From Prochlorococcus marinus bv. HNLC2 (GTDB lineage: Bacteria > Cyanobacteriota > Cyanobacteriia > PCC-6307 > Cyanobiaceae), in contig GL947595.1 in assembly GCA_000218745.1 (NCBI GenBank), positions 1,267,388 to 1,331,387 on the forward strand: 64,000 nt of DNA, read 5' to 3'. Within the stretch, counting starts at the first letter, position 1, and each line of letters starts with the position of its first letter. Below the pieces are notes generated by a model that was not told the origin of the DNA, ran no database searches, and was given only the letters and a program-made list of their open reading frames with translations. Positions 1-10,261 of this stretch are shown here, piece by piece. Position numbers and translations under genes: made by a program.

Positions 1-279
1 TATTTAGCTGTAACTTTTCTGGCGATAGGTGCAGGCTTAATAACACCAACAATAAGAGCCTTAATTTCAAAAAAAATTGACAAGAACAGTCAGGGATCTA
101 TACTTAGCAGCCTTCAAGGATTACAAAGTCTTGGAAGCGTATTAGGTTATATCCTAGCTGGTAATGTATATGACTATTTTGGACCAAGAAGCCCATTCAT
201 AGCCGGAGGCCTTATTTTATCATTGATGATATGGCTTATTACTGGTAGCAAACTAGACAAAAAAGTTAAGGTAGTATAA
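1..279 (+). CDS. MFS transporter, C-terminal fragment (runs off the window)
   Basis: Frame 1 is open from the first base to a TAA at 277-279 and gives the last 92 residues of a membrane protein. Two hydrophobic segments are visible, about residues 2-18 and 71-82. Between them lies the stretch SSLQGLQSLGSVLGYILAG followed by YDYFGPRSPFIAGG, typical of the last helices of drug-efflux type major facilitator superfamily proteins. The substrate cannot be told from this fragment. The ppk start follows 18 bases later on the same strand, so the two may be co-transcribed. Confidence 0.8.
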   Translation, partial: YLAVTFLAIGAGLITPTIRALISKKIDKNSQGSILSSLQGLQSLGSVLGYILAGNVYDYFGPRSPFIAGGLILSLMIWLITGSKLDKKVKVV

Positions 280-297
280 AGGTGTTTATAGATAAAA

Positions 298-2406
298 ATG
301 AACATTGAGAATTTTAATCAAAATAAATTTATAAATAGAGAATTAAGTTGGATTAAATTCAACGAAAGAGTTCTTTTGACTGGAATGGAAAAGGATTATA
401 AGGTTTTAGATAAGATTAAATTCTGCTCAATTTTTAGTAATAATCTTGATGAATTTTTCATGGTTAGAGTTGCGTCTTTAAAAGCCCAAGTAGATGCAGA
501 TATTCAAAAAAAAAGTATAGATGGATTAACTCCTCAGGAGCAATTAAATCAAATAAATCAAAATGTTAAAAATCTAACTTTAATACAAGAAAATTTTGTA
601 AATAAAGAATTAAAAGAGGAGCTTGAGAAATCTGGTATTTACCTGAAGAAATACAAAGGACTTAATAAAAATGAACAAAGTTGGGCTAACAATTATTTTT
701 TATCATCTATCTTTCCTCTTCTCACACCTTTAGTAGTTGATCCAGCTCATCCATTCCCTTTCATAAGTAACCTGAGTTTGAATTTAGCTGCATTAATAAC
801 TGACTCAGAAATATCAAAAAATCAATTTGTAAGAGTTAAAATTCCAACAAAAAATATCGGTCGTTTTGTTCAGATCCCAAATGAAATAGTTCAAGCGCAA
901 CGCAAAGAGGATCACTATTTTATAACTGTCGAAGATCTAATTGGAAATAACCTTGATAAATTATTCAATGGAATGAAATGCCTTAGTTTTTCTTTTTTCA
1001 GAGTTACAAGAGATGCTGATTTAGAACTCAAAGAACTTGAAGCTGATGATCTATTGATTGCAGTAGAAAAAAGTCTACAAAAAAGAAGAATTAGTGGAGA
1101 TGTAGTTAGATTAGAAGTAGAAGAAAATATACCTCAAAATATCCTCAATCTCCTTATTGAAGGAATATCTATTTCAGAAGAATATGTTTATTTTTCAAAG
1201 AGTTTATTAGGGCTAGATGATCTTAACCTACTTACAAAAATCAAAAGAAAAGATCTTAAAGAAAATCTTTTTATAGGTAAAACAAATACACAATTGAGAG
1301 AGATAAATTCAACATCAAGCTCTGAAGCTAAATCTCTTTTTAAATTATTAAGAAAAAAAGATATCCTTCTTCATCATCCATATGACTTGTTTACTAGTTC
1401 GATTGAAGAATTTATAAACAGAGCAGCTGATGATCCATCTGTGATGGCTATAAAAATCACACTATACAGGGTATCTAAAGACTCTCCAATCATTGAAGCA
1501 TTAATTAGAGCAGCTGAAAATGGTAAAGAGGTGATGACTCTTGTTGAATTGAAGGCTCGATTTGATGAAGATAATAATATTCAATGGGCCAAACAACTTG
1601 AGCAAGCGGGTATACATGTTGTTTATGGCATAATTGGTTTTAAAACACATACAAAAATATCCTTAATAGTTCGGAAAGAGAAAGGCAGATTAAGAAATTA
1701 TTTCCATATTGGGACTGGAAACTATAACTCAATAACTTCATGCTTTTATACTGATATAGGATTACTATCTACAGACACAGAAATAGCATCAGACCTTATT
1801 GAATTATTTAATTATCTATCAGGTTTTTCAAAGCAAAAAAACTACAAAAAACTTCTTGTCTCACCATTTTCAATGAGAAACAAATTTATATTTTTAATAA
1901 AAAGAGAAATATCAAATGCAAAAAATGGAAAAAAGGGAGAAATTATTGCAAAAATGAATTCATTAGTAGACCCAGAAATAATCAACTTACTTTATGAAGC
2001 TTCGAAAGTTGGCGTAAAAATTAGATTAATAATAAGAGGTATTTGTTGCTTATATCCACAAAAAAATCAACTTAGTGAAAACATTTACGTAACTAGTATA
2101 ATTGGTCATTTTCTTGAACATTCAAGAATCTTTTGGTTCTATAACGATAATAAACCTGAAGCTTACATAGGAAGTGCTGATTGGATGAGAAGAAATCTAG
2201 ATAGAAGGATCGAAGCAATTACTCCTATAGAGGACATTAAATTAAAAAAACAATTGCATAATTTATTGAATATATACTTAAATGACTCATATTTCGCTTG
2301 GGAAATGGATGCCAAAGGAAACTATTTCAAAAAAGAAACTACTTTAAATTTAAATAAATCACAATTTGAATTAATTGAAGATTGGCATAAATTAAATAAT
2401 GTATAA
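298..2406 (+). CDS. ppk: Polyphosphate kinase (PPK1)
   Basis: This cytoplasmic enzyme makes inorganic polyphosphate reversibly from ATP, a phosphate and energy store. The 702 residues match the usual PPK1 length of about 690-720. The N-terminal domain has NRELSWIKFNERVL near residue 13 and SNNLDEFFMVRVA near residue 50. The catalytic half has HHPYDLF, then FKTHTKISLIV, whose His451 corresponds to the phosphorylated histidine, followed by HIGTGNYN. The ATG at 298 is the natural start. Family assignment is certain; regulation by phosphate is not visible in the sequence. Confidence 0.98.
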   Translation: MNIENFNQNKFINRELSWIKFNERVLLTGMEKDYKVLDKIKFCSIFSNNLDEFFMVRVASLKAQVDADIQKKSIDGLTPQEQLNQINQNVKNLTLIQENFVNKELKEELEKSGIYLKKYKGLNKNEQSWANNYFLSSIFPLLTPLVVDPAHPFPFISNLSLNLAALITDSEISKNQFVRVKIPTKNIGRFVQIPNEIVQAQRKEDHYFITVEDLIGNNLDKLFNGMKCLSFSFFRVTRDADLELKELEADDLLIAVEKSLQKRRISGDVVRLEVEENIPQNILNLLIEGISISEEYVYFSKSLLGLDDLNLLTKIKRKDLKENLFIGKTNTQLREINSTSSSEAKSLFKLLRKKDILLHHPYDLFTSSIEEFINRAADDPSVMAIKITLYRVSKDSPIIEALIRAAENGKEVMTLVELKARFDEDNNIQWAKQLEQAGIHVVYGIIGFKTHTKISLIVRKEKGRLRNYFHIGTGNYNSITSCFYTDIGLLSTDTEIASDLIELFNYLSGFSKQKNYKKLLVSPFSMRNKFIFLIKREISNAKNGKKGEIIAKMNSLVDPEIINLLYEASKVGVKIRLIIRGICCLYPQKNQLSENIYVTSIIGHFLEHSRIFWFYNDNKPEAYIGSADWMRRNLDRRIEAITPIEDIKLKKQLHNLLNIYLNDSYFAWEMDAKGNYFKKETTLNLNKSQFELIEDWHKLNNV

Positions 2407-2502
2407 CAATTTTTTAAAAATCTCTTAACATTTTTAATAATTCAATAAAATCTCTAAAAAACAAGTTATAGCAATGATTATAGTCAAAACCAGTGAGTTA
2501 AA

Positions 2503-2534
2503 TTTGCTTTCAGTCTTTAAAGTTTCAAAGCAAA
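2503..2534. repeat. Inverted repeat upstream of the sigma factor gene
   Basis: TTTGCTTT at 2503-2510 pairs with AAAGCAAA at 2527-2534. The 16-base spacer contains the palindrome CTTTAAAG at 2515-2522. It lies 64 bases upstream of the sigma factor start and about 100 bases after the ppk stop. It could be a leader hairpin or an operator. In AT-rich DNA such a repeat can arise by chance, so the call is weak. Confidence 0.35.
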
Positions 2535-2597
2535 AGTAGTCTTACTCGCGATTTCAGTGCTAGTTTTCTAAAAAATCCACTTATGGAGGCCAGGGTG

Positions 2598-3626
2598 ATG
2601 GGGATCCCTCTGGAATCTGGAAAGAGTTCTACAAAAAAAAATATTGTAGAACCTAGATTACCAAATACTACGAGAATTTCTCGTACAAACAAATCAGAAA
2701 AATCAAATTTTTCTAGCAAAACTAATCAAAGAAAATCTGTAAGACAAAGTACAGATTCAATTGGTTATTACTTAAGCTCAATAGGAAGAGTTCCTCTTCT
2801 TACACCTGCTGAAGAAATTGAATTGGCTCATCATGTACAAAACATGAAAAAGCTTCTTGAAATTCCAGAAATTAAAAGGACTTCCAGAAACCGCCAACAA
2901 ATTAGGATGGGAAAACGAGCAAGAGATCGAATGATGGCAGCAAACCTTCGCCTTGTTGTCTCTGTTGCTAAAAAATACCAAAACCAAGGCTTAGAATTAC
3001 TTGACTTGGTTCAAGAAGGTGCTATTGGCCTTGAAAGGGCTGTTGACAAGTTTGACCCTGCAATGGGATATAAGTTCTCAACTTATGCTTACTGGTGGAT
3101 TAGACAAGGCATGACAAGGGCTATAGATAATAGTGCTAGAACGATCCGCTTACCAATTCACATAAGTGAAAAACTTTCAAAAATGAGAAGAGTGTCGAGA
3201 GAACTTTCTCATCAATTAGGTAGGCAACCAAATAGAAAAGAACTTGCTGAATCTATGGGAATTGAACAAAAAGATTTAGAAGATTTAGTCTCTCAAAGCG
3301 CGCCTTGTGCATCGCTTGATGCTCATGCTAGAGGAGAAGAGGATAGAAGTACACTGGGTGAACTTATCCCTGACCCTAATTGCGAAGAACCAATGGAAGG
3401 GATGGATAGAACAATTCAAAAAGAACATCTTGGAGGCTGGCTCGCACAACTAAATGAAAGAGAACAAAAAATAATGAGATTAAGGTTTGGCTTGGACGGA
3501 GAAGAACCATTAACACTTGCAGAGATTGGAAGGCAAATTAATGTTTCAAGAGAAAGAGTAAGGCAATTAGAAGCAAAAGCAATATTAAAACTAAGAGTTA
3601 TGACCAATCATCAAAAAGTTGCTTAG
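2598..3626 (+). CDS. Group 2 (non-essential type) sigma-70 family sigma factor
   Basis: This alternative RNA polymerase sigma factor has region 1.2 (SIGRVPLLTPAEEIELA), region 2 (NLRLVVSVAKKYQNQGLEL, then FDPAMGYKFSTYAYWWIRQG) and region 4 with its helix-turn-helix (LTLAEIGRQINVSRERVRQL). It lacks the long region 1.1 of the principal sigma, so I place it among cyanobacterial group 2 sigmas, which act in stress and light responses. I start it at ATG 2598 (342 residues) because GGAGG at 2585-2589 is well placed for that codon. An in-frame ATG at 2583 would add five residues but overlaps the ribosome site. Confidence 0.93.
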   Translation: MGIPLESGKSSTKKNIVEPRLPNTTRISRTNKSEKSNFSSKTNQRKSVRQSTDSIGYYLSSIGRVPLLTPAEEIELAHHVQNMKKLLEIPEIKRTSRNRQQIRMGKRARDRMMAANLRLVVSVAKKYQNQGLELLDLVQEGAIGLERAVDKFDPAMGYKFSTYAYWWIRQGMTRAIDNSARTIRLPIHISEKLSKMRRVSRELSHQLGRQPNRKELAESMGIEQKDLEDLVSQSAPCASLDAHARGEEDRSTLGELIPDPNCEEPMEGMDRTIQKEHLGGWLAQLNEREQKIMRLRFGLDGEEPLTLAEIGRQINVSRERVRQLEAKAILKLRVMTNHQKVA

Positions 3627-3629
3627 AAA

Positions 3630-4268
3630 TTGATATCAATTATTTTTATAATTTTTTATTTATCACTCTTATTTTTAATAACATTCATATATAAATTATT
3701 TAGACCAAATAATAAAGAGCTTCTGAGAAAAATTATTCACATAGGTGTTGGACCCTTAATACCACTTGCGAAATTTTTAGAAATCAATCAAAATCTTGCT
3801 CAATATATTGCAGCATTAGTATCTGTTCTAGTTTTAATAAATTATATTTATAGACTATTTCCAATTATTGAAGATATAGATAGAAAAAGCTTTGGGACAT
3901 TATTTTATTGTTTAAGTTTATTTATTTTAATAAGTTTTTTTTGGGACAAAGACCCCTCCTCCCTTTATGCAGGCGTTTTTATAATGACATTTGGAGACGG
4001 TCTGGCTGGATTACTAGGTAAAAATTTTAAGTCAAGAAAGTGGATTATATTTAACCAAAAAAAATCATTAATTGGCACAGCAACAATGTTTCTAGTGAGT
4101 TTGATAATTACAGGATCTTTAGCATATTTTGGAAGCCATGAAATTTCTTTCTTCCTCCCTTTAATTGCATTATTAGCGACTACAATCGAGCAATTTAGTA
4201 TTGCAGGTATTGATAACTTTTTTGTCCCAATTGTATCTGCTATTGCATTTAATTTATTAGTAACTTAG
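3630..4268 (+). CDS. Phytol/dolichol kinase family integral membrane protein
   Basis: The 212-residue protein has about six hydrophobic segments and the family motif MTFGDGLAGLLG near residues 128-139, followed by a basic loop and KKSLIGTATMF. These are features of the CTP-dependent phytol/dolichol kinase family (VTE5/SEC59 type), which in phototrophs recycles phytol from chlorophyll towards tocopherol or chlorophyll. Substrate is inferred from family only. Translation appears to start at TTG 3630, three bases after the sigma factor stop, which suggests an operon. The DAHP synthase gene converges on it with a three-base gap. Confidence 0.85.
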   Translation: MISIIFIIFYLSLLFLITFIYKLFRPNNKELLRKIIHIGVGPLIPLAKFLEINQNLAQYIAALVSVLVLINYIYRLFPIIEDIDRKSFGTLFYCLSLFILISFFWDKDPSSLYAGVFIMTFGDGLAGLLGKNFKSRKWIIFNQKKSLIGTATMFLVSLIITGSLAYFGSHEISFFLPLIALLATTIEQFSIAGIDNFFVPIVSAIAFNLLVT

Positions 4269-4271
4269 TAA

Positions 4272-5340
4272 TTAAGGAATTGACTCATACAAATTTGATA
4301 AAAGATTTTCGGTAGTTTCTATATCAATACATGCATCAGTAATACTTTTTCCATATTCAAGCTCATTTTTTGCTCCAAGTTTTTGATTACCCTCTTTTAA
4401 ATGACTTTCTAACATTACTCCTAAGATATTATTTTCTCCATCTTTTAGTTGCTTAGAAATATTATCTAATACTGATGCTTGCTTCCTAAAATCCTTATTT
4501 GAATTACCATGACTACAATCAATCATGACTTTTTGTGGCAAATTACATTTAGATAAATCTGTAGAAATATTTTTAATATGAGAGTTATCAAAATTGGGGC
4601 CTTTTGTTCCACCTCTAAGAACTATATGTGTATCAGGATTACCAGTAGTATTAACAATCGAAGCAAATCCATCACTATTTACACCCAAGAAATGATGTGA
4701 TCTTGCTGCAGATTGCATTGCATTTATAGCAGTTGAAAAAGAACCATCTGTACCATTCTTAAAGCCTATGGGCATTGATAATCCAGATGCCATTTCTCTA
4801 TGAGTTTGACTCTCAGTAGTCCTAGCACCAATAGCTGTCCAACTAATTAAATCCGCAATATATTGAGGTACAATTGGATCCAATAATTCTGTTGCAGAAG
4901 GTATTCCTTCAGAAGCCAAATATCTAAGCAAGCCTCTAGCTCTTCTCAAGCCAGTATTAATATCATATGAACCATCTAAGTGTGGATCATTTATAAGACC
5001 TTTCCAACCAATAGTAGTTCTCGGCTTTTCAAAATAAACTCTCATTACAATTTCTAATTTATCGCCGAATTTACTTCTGAATTCTTGTATGTATTTTGAA
5101 TACTCTTTTGCAGCATCGATATCATGTATAGAACATGGTCCTACGATTACTAAAAACTTTGATAGAGTTTTTATGCAAAATATTTTTAATTAGCTCTCTT
5201 GAGCTAGAGACGGTACTAGCAGAGGTATAATCAAGTGATAAATCCTGATGAAGTTGTCTTGGAGGTATTAATGGACGAGTTTCAACTACATGTAAATCAG
5301 ATGTTTTCTCTAAAAATTGATTATTTGATGAAATTGTCAT
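4272..5340 (-). pseudogene. 3-deoxy-7-phosphoheptulonate (DAHP) synthase, type I, frameshifted
   Basis: This enzyme condenses phosphoenolpyruvate and erythrose 4-phosphate, the first step of aromatic amino acid synthesis. The N-terminal 60 or so residues (ETRPLIPPRQLHQDLSL) and the catalytic body (MRVYFEKPRTTIGWKGLIND, LRGGTKGPN, KVMIDCSHGNS) lie in different frames. Removing one base from the five-A run at 5152-5156 (plus strand) joins them through VLVIVGPCSIHDIDAAKEYS and gives 355 residues, the normal size of AroF/G/H enzymes. I see no premature change elsewhere, so a sequencing indel is likelier than true loss. The feedback-sensitivity class cannot be read from sequence. Confidence 0.93.
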
Positions 5341-5435
5341 TGAATGAGAAATAACGTTGAATATGTAAAGAGCTTTATGAATACTATTCTTTTCATAATT
5401 AAAAATAACAACAAATTAGGAATTAAACCCTAGAA

Positions 5436-8010
5436 ATGATGAATTTGGAAACATTGCTAAAAGATTATCATAATCATGTAAATGAGAGAGCAAATGACAA
5501 AATCCCTCCATTGCCTTTAAATGCTGAACAAACAAATATCGTCATAGAGCTTTTAGAAAAAGTTGATAAATCTCAAAGTGATTATCTAATTAATCTACTC
5601 ACAAATAGAGTTCCTCCAGGTGTTGATGAAGCAGCATATGTAAAAGCAAGCTGGTTAACAGCAATAGCTAATGGAGAAAAATTTTGTGATTTTGTTACGC
5701 CTGTAAAAGCAATACATTTATTAGGAACAATGATTGGCGGATATAATGTAAATTCTTTAGTTGAGATTTTAAAAAAAGAAGACAAAGTCACTTCTCAAGA
5801 AGCAGCTAATGTCTTAAAGAAAATAATACTTGTGTACGATGCAGCAAATGATATTTTTGAATTATCTAAAAATAATCAATATGCGAGACAAGTAATAGAT
5901 AGCTGGGCACAAGCAGAATGGTTTACTAACAAGAAATCACTACCTAAAGAAATTAAATGCTTGGTTTTTAAAGTAAAAGGAGAAACAAATACAGATGATC
6001 TTTCACCTGCTGTACATGCGACTTCTAGACCTGATATTCCACTACATGCCTTATCAATGTTGGAATTCAAAGAAGAAACTGGTTTAGATATTCTTGAAGA
6101 TTTAAAGTCGCAAAATATTCAAATCGCATATGTAGGGGATGTCGTAGGTACTGGTAGCTCTCGAAAATCTGCAATTAATTCACTGGTCTGGCATATTGGT
6201 GAAGATATACCTTTTGTTCCAAATAAAAAAACAGGTGGAATTGTTATTGGTGGCAAAATTGCACCTATCTTTTTTAATACTGCACAAGATTCAGGTGCTC
6301 TTCCAATCGAAGCTGATGTCTCTAATTTAGATACTGGAGATTTAATAAAAATTGAGCCTTATAAAGGTTTAATAAAAAAAATTGATCCCCTTTCAAAAAG
6401 TGAAGAAAAAATAAGCCAATTTGATTTAAAACCATCAACTATTACTGATGAAATACAAGCAGGTGGAAGAATCAATCTGATGATAGGAAGATCTCTGACA
6501 GATAAAATAAGAAGCAAACTTAAATTAAAACCTAGTACAGTTTTTATTCGCCCATCAAATCCAATAAATAATAATAATGGCTTTACTCAAGCACAAAAAA
6601 TAGTAGGAAAAGCATGTGGTCTAGAGGGTGTATCACCAGGCATGACATGTGAACCAATAATGACCACGGTGGGAAGTCAAGATACGACTGGTCCTATGAC
6701 CAGAGATGAGTTAAAAGAATTAGCCTGTCTAGGATTTACTGCAGATTTAGTAATGCAAAGTTTTTGTCACACTGCAGCATATCCAAAACCAGTTGATTTA
6801 ATAACCCATAAAGAATTACCTGATTTTATTTCTCAAAGAGGTGGCGTGGCTCTTAAACCTGGAGATGGAATAATTCATAGCTGGCTAAATAGAATGCTTC
6901 TTCCTGATACGGTTGGAACAGGGGGTGATAGTCATACAAGATTTCCATTAGGTATTTCATTCCCAGGAGGATCAGGAATTGTTGCTTTTGCTGCTGCAAT
7001 AGGTTCAATGCCATTAAACGTACCGGAATCAGTATTAGTAAAATTCAAAGGAGATTTACTTCAAGGCATTACTTTAAGAGATCTAGTAAATGCAATTCCG
7101 CTTTTTGCAATAAAAAAAGGACTTTTGACTGTAGAGAAGGCTAATAAAAAAAATATATTTAATGGAAAAATAATGGAAATTGAAGGACTACCAAACTTAA
7201 AACTAGAGCAAGCATTTGAACTTACTGACGCAACAGCAGAACGTTCATGCGCTGGAAGCACAATCCTTTTATCAAAGGATACCGTAGAAGAATATTTAAA
7301 AAGCAATATTTGCCTTTTGGAGAAAATGATTGAAAGTAATTATGAGGATTCAAAGTCTATTTTGAGAAGAATAAATGATATGAAAAATTGGTTGAAGAAT
7401 CCAAAATTGATTCAACCTGACGCCAATGCAACTTATGAAGAAACAATAGAGATTGATCTATCAAAAGTTACAGAACCAATAGTTGCTTGTCCTAATGATC
7501 CTGACAATGTAAAAGAAATTTCAGAAGTAGCAAATACAAAAATAGATGAAGTATTTATAGGTTCTTGCATGACAAATATTGGACACTATAGAGCCGCAGC
7601 AAAAATCTTAGAGGGAGCTGGCAAAATCAAGTCAAAATTATGGATATGTCCACCCACAAAAATGGATGAAGAAACATTAAAAAAAGAAGGTTATTATAAA
7701 ATTTTCGAAGATTGTGGTGCAAATTTAGAACTTCCAGGTTGCTCATTATGCATGGGGAATCAAGCAAGAGTTGATGACGAAGCAATAGTTTTTTCTACAA
7801 GTACAAGAAATTTTGATAATAGACTTGGAAAGAACGCACAAGTCTTCTTAGGAAGTGCTGAATTAGCTGCCGTTTGTGCTCTTTTTGGTAAAATTCCAAC
7901 AGTTAAATGAATATAAAGATATTACTAAAAATAAAATTGATCCATATTCAAAAGAACTTTATCGTTATCTTCAATTTGATGAGATAAAAAATTTCAGTTT
8001 ATCAAAATGA
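5436..8010 (+). CDS. acnB: Aconitate hydratase B, tail frameshifted
   Basis: This 4Fe-4S enzyme isomerises citrate and isocitrate in the incomplete cyanobacterial TCA route that feeds 2-oxoglutarate to nitrogen assimilation. The HEAT-like N-terminus, swivel domain ([15 protein letters not shown]) and catalytic domains are all present. Cluster ligands are Cys711 ([10 protein letters not shown]), Cys769 and Cys772 (CSLCMGNQ), matching the AcnB pattern. The frame stops at 7910, but dropping one A from 7905-7907 restores a normal AcnB tail ([20 protein letters not shown]) ending at TGA 8008-8010, 857 residues. The repaired stop overlaps the CLC start in an ATGA, supporting the repair. Confidence 0.96.
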
Positions 8011-9350
8011 ACCAAAGTAATGGATATAAATTAAAAGCAGAAATTAAACAAAAAAGTAGTGATTCAGTCAAAAGCATAAAAAAATTATTAAGGCAACGTT
8101 CCTTAGTAGTAGCTTTTGCGCTCTTATTAACAGGTCTTGGAGCTTCAATTACAAGTATTTCCTTCAAAACTGGAATAGCTTTTATAAATAATTGGAGATT
8201 AGAGCTTTTAGAAAGTTATCCAGCGTATTTGGTCCTTCCTCTTTTTGGATTAATTGGTGGTGCTATCTCTGGTCTTTTAATCAAAAATCTTGCACCTGCT
8301 GCTAAAGGTTCTGGGGTGAGCCAGATCATGGGCTTTTTGAGACATAAAAGAGTTCCTATGAACTTAAGAGTTGGATTAGTCAAGCTTATATCTGGAATCA
8401 TCTCCATAGGAAGTGGCTTTCCACTTGGACCAGAAGGTCCTTCTGTGCAAATGGGAGGCTCTGTCGCATGGCAAATGGCTAAATGGCTAAAAGCACCTAT
8501 TGCATTTAGACGAGTCATTGTAGCGGCAGGAGGAGGGGCTGGTATCGCAGCAGTATTCAGTGCACCTTTAGGAGGATTTATTTATGCAATCGAAGAATTA
8601 TTAAATTCTGCAAGACCAGTAGTTTTATTATTAGTAATAGTTACTACTTTTATTGCTGATTCTTCAGCTATTTTTCTTCAAGGAGGATCTAATAAACCTG
8701 CCTTTACAATTGACTTATCCTTTTCGCCTAATGACTTTTTTTATCTTGTAATTCTTGGATTAATTATTGGAGTATTTGCAGAATTTTATTGTAAATATGT
8801 ACTAATGATGCAAAATCTTGGAAAAAGGCTATATCAAAATAAATTTGTCTTAAAAATGAGTATATGTGGTTTTATTTTAGGAACTATCTACTCTCTACTA
8901 GGAGATGAATTTCATGATTTAGATAAATTAAAAAAAATTATAGCTACACAAAATTTAGATTTCTCTATAAATCCAGTTGAAAATATAATTATATGGGCAA
9001 TTTTAGTAGTTTTTATATTATTTATTACTTCTGGATTAGCAGCAGCAGTAGGCGCTCCTGGAGGATTATTTTACCCAATGCTTATTCTAGGAGGAGCAAC
9101 TGGCTTGATCATCGGCAGTTTAATTCCAGAGAATGCGCCAAATACATACATATTTGCTGGAATGGGAGCATTTGTAGCTGGATGTTCTAGAACACCAATT
9201 ACAGCGATGTTTCTCGCATTCGCTTTAACTAAAAATTTAATCATACTCAAACCGGTTCTTATAAGCTGTATTACTAGTTTCTTAATAGCAAGATTATTCA
9301 ATGAAAAATCTATTTATGAAAGACAAATTCAAATTGAGATAGAGAACTAA
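8007..9350 (+). CDS. CLC-type chloride channel/antiporter
   Basis: This is a polytopic CLC protein of 447 residues. It has the selectivity signature GSGFPLGPEGPSVQMG around residues 133-148 and the later GAPGGLFYPMLILGG. Glu143 sits in the GPEGP motif at the place of the external gating glutamate of CLC exchangers, so proton-coupled anion exchange is possible; that is inference. No C-terminal CBS domains are present. The ATG overlaps the repaired acnB stop (ATGA), implying translational coupling and one transcript. It probably helps anion or pH balance. Confidence 0.93.
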   Translation: MNQSNGYKLKAEIKQKSSDSVKSIKKLLRQRSLVVAFALLLTGLGASITSISFKTGIAFINNWRLELLESYPAYLVLPLFGLIGGAISGLLIKNLAPAAKGSGVSQIMGFLRHKRVPMNLRVGLVKLISGIISIGSGFPLGPEGPSVQMGGSVAWQMAKWLKAPIAFRRVIVAAGGGAGIAAVFSAPLGGFIYAIEELLNSARPVVLLLVIVTTFIADSSAIFLQGGSNKPAFTIDLSFSPNDFFYLVILGLIIGVFAEFYCKYVLMMQNLGKRLYQNKFVLKMSICGFILGTIYSLLGDEFHDLDKLKKIIATQNLDFSINPVENIIIWAILVVFILFITSGLAAAVGAPGGLFYPMLILGGATGLIIGSLIPENAPNTYIFAGMGAFVAGCSRTPITAMFLAFALTKNLIILKPVLISCITSFLIARLFNEKSIYERQIQIEIEN

Positions 9351-9360
9351 GTATAAGAGA

Positions 9361-10215
9361 TTAATCAAATACAGCTGTTTTACTGTTATAAACAAATACT
9401 TGATGATTAAGATGCATTCTTACAGCCCTAGCAAGAGAAATTCTCTCAATATCTCTCCCTTTCCTAATTAAATCATCGACTTCATCTCTATGACTAACTC
9501 TAACGGTACACTGATCAATAATTGGTCCCTCATCTAAATCTTTTGTGACATAATGAGCGGTTGCTCCAATTAACTTTACTCCTCTTTTCCAAGCACGATG
9601 ATAGGGCTGGGAGCCTTTAAATGCAGGTAAAAACGAATGATGGATATTAATTATTTCAGAAAATTCATTCAAAAAAGATTCACTTAGAATTTGCATATAT
9701 TTAGCTAAAATTGCAAATTTTATATCAAAAAATTTTAACTTATTTAAAATTTGTCTCTCGATCTCTGATCTCTGGTTATTAATTGAATCATAATAAATAA
9801 ATTGAGCATTAAAATCTTTTGCTAACCCTTCAAGATCAGGATGATTAGAAATGATTAATGGGACTTTCATCTTTAACTCTCCATTTCTAACCCTCCATAA
9901 CAAGTCGATTAAACAATGATTTTGCTTACTTACGAATATTGCTACATTTGGAATTTCATCAGAATAATTTATAGTAAAGTTTGCATTAATATTATTTGCA
10001 ATTTGTTGAAATCCCTCAAATATCTCTAACTTATTTATTGGAAAACTATTTATACTCCATTCAATCCTACTCAAAAAGAGTTCTGCATCTTGATCTGTAT
10101 GATGATCAGAATGTTTGATATTTCCACCACAACTAGAAATCCAACTAGTTAGCTTGTATACCAATCCTGGTTGATCTGGACAAACAGTTCTTAAAATAAT
10201 TGAAGGATTTTCCAA
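9361..10215 (-). CDS. purU: Formyltetrahydrofolate deformylase
   Basis: PurU hydrolyses 10-formyl-tetrahydrofolate to formate and tetrahydrofolate, balancing one-carbon pools for purine synthesis. The N-terminal ACT domain (ILRTVCPDQPGLVYKLTSWI) is followed by a formyltransferase-like domain with INIHHSFLPAFKGSQPYHRA and ATAHYVTKDLDEGPIIDQ, which holds the catalytic Asn, His and Asp of the family. At 284 residues the length is normal. The start appears to be TTG at 10215; no ATG is placed well. It converges with the CLC gene and is divergent from the FAD oxidoreductase gene, 46 bases away. Confidence 0.96.
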   Translation of the reverse strand: MENPSIILRTVCPDQPGLVYKLTSWISSCGGNIKHSDHHTDQDAELFLSRIEWSINSFPINKLEIFEGFQQIANNINANFTINYSDEIPNVAIFVSKQNHCLIDLLWRVRNGELKMKVPLIISNHPDLEGLAKDFNAQFIYYDSINNQRSEIERQILNKLKFFDIKFAILAKYMQILSESFLNEFSEIINIHHSFLPAFKGSQPYHRAWKRGVKLIGATAHYVTKDLDEGPIIDQCTVRVSHRDEVDDLIRKGRDIERISLARAVRMHLNHQVFVYNSKTAVFD

Positions 10216-10261
10216 AAATGAATGATTTATTTAGATTTTTATAATTACTTATAATATAGTA

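Noticed and set aside
8216..8518. 100-residue antisense frame within the CLC gene
   Set aside because: Pro/Thr-rich composition mirrors the CLC coding strand; no ribosome site; antisense shadow.
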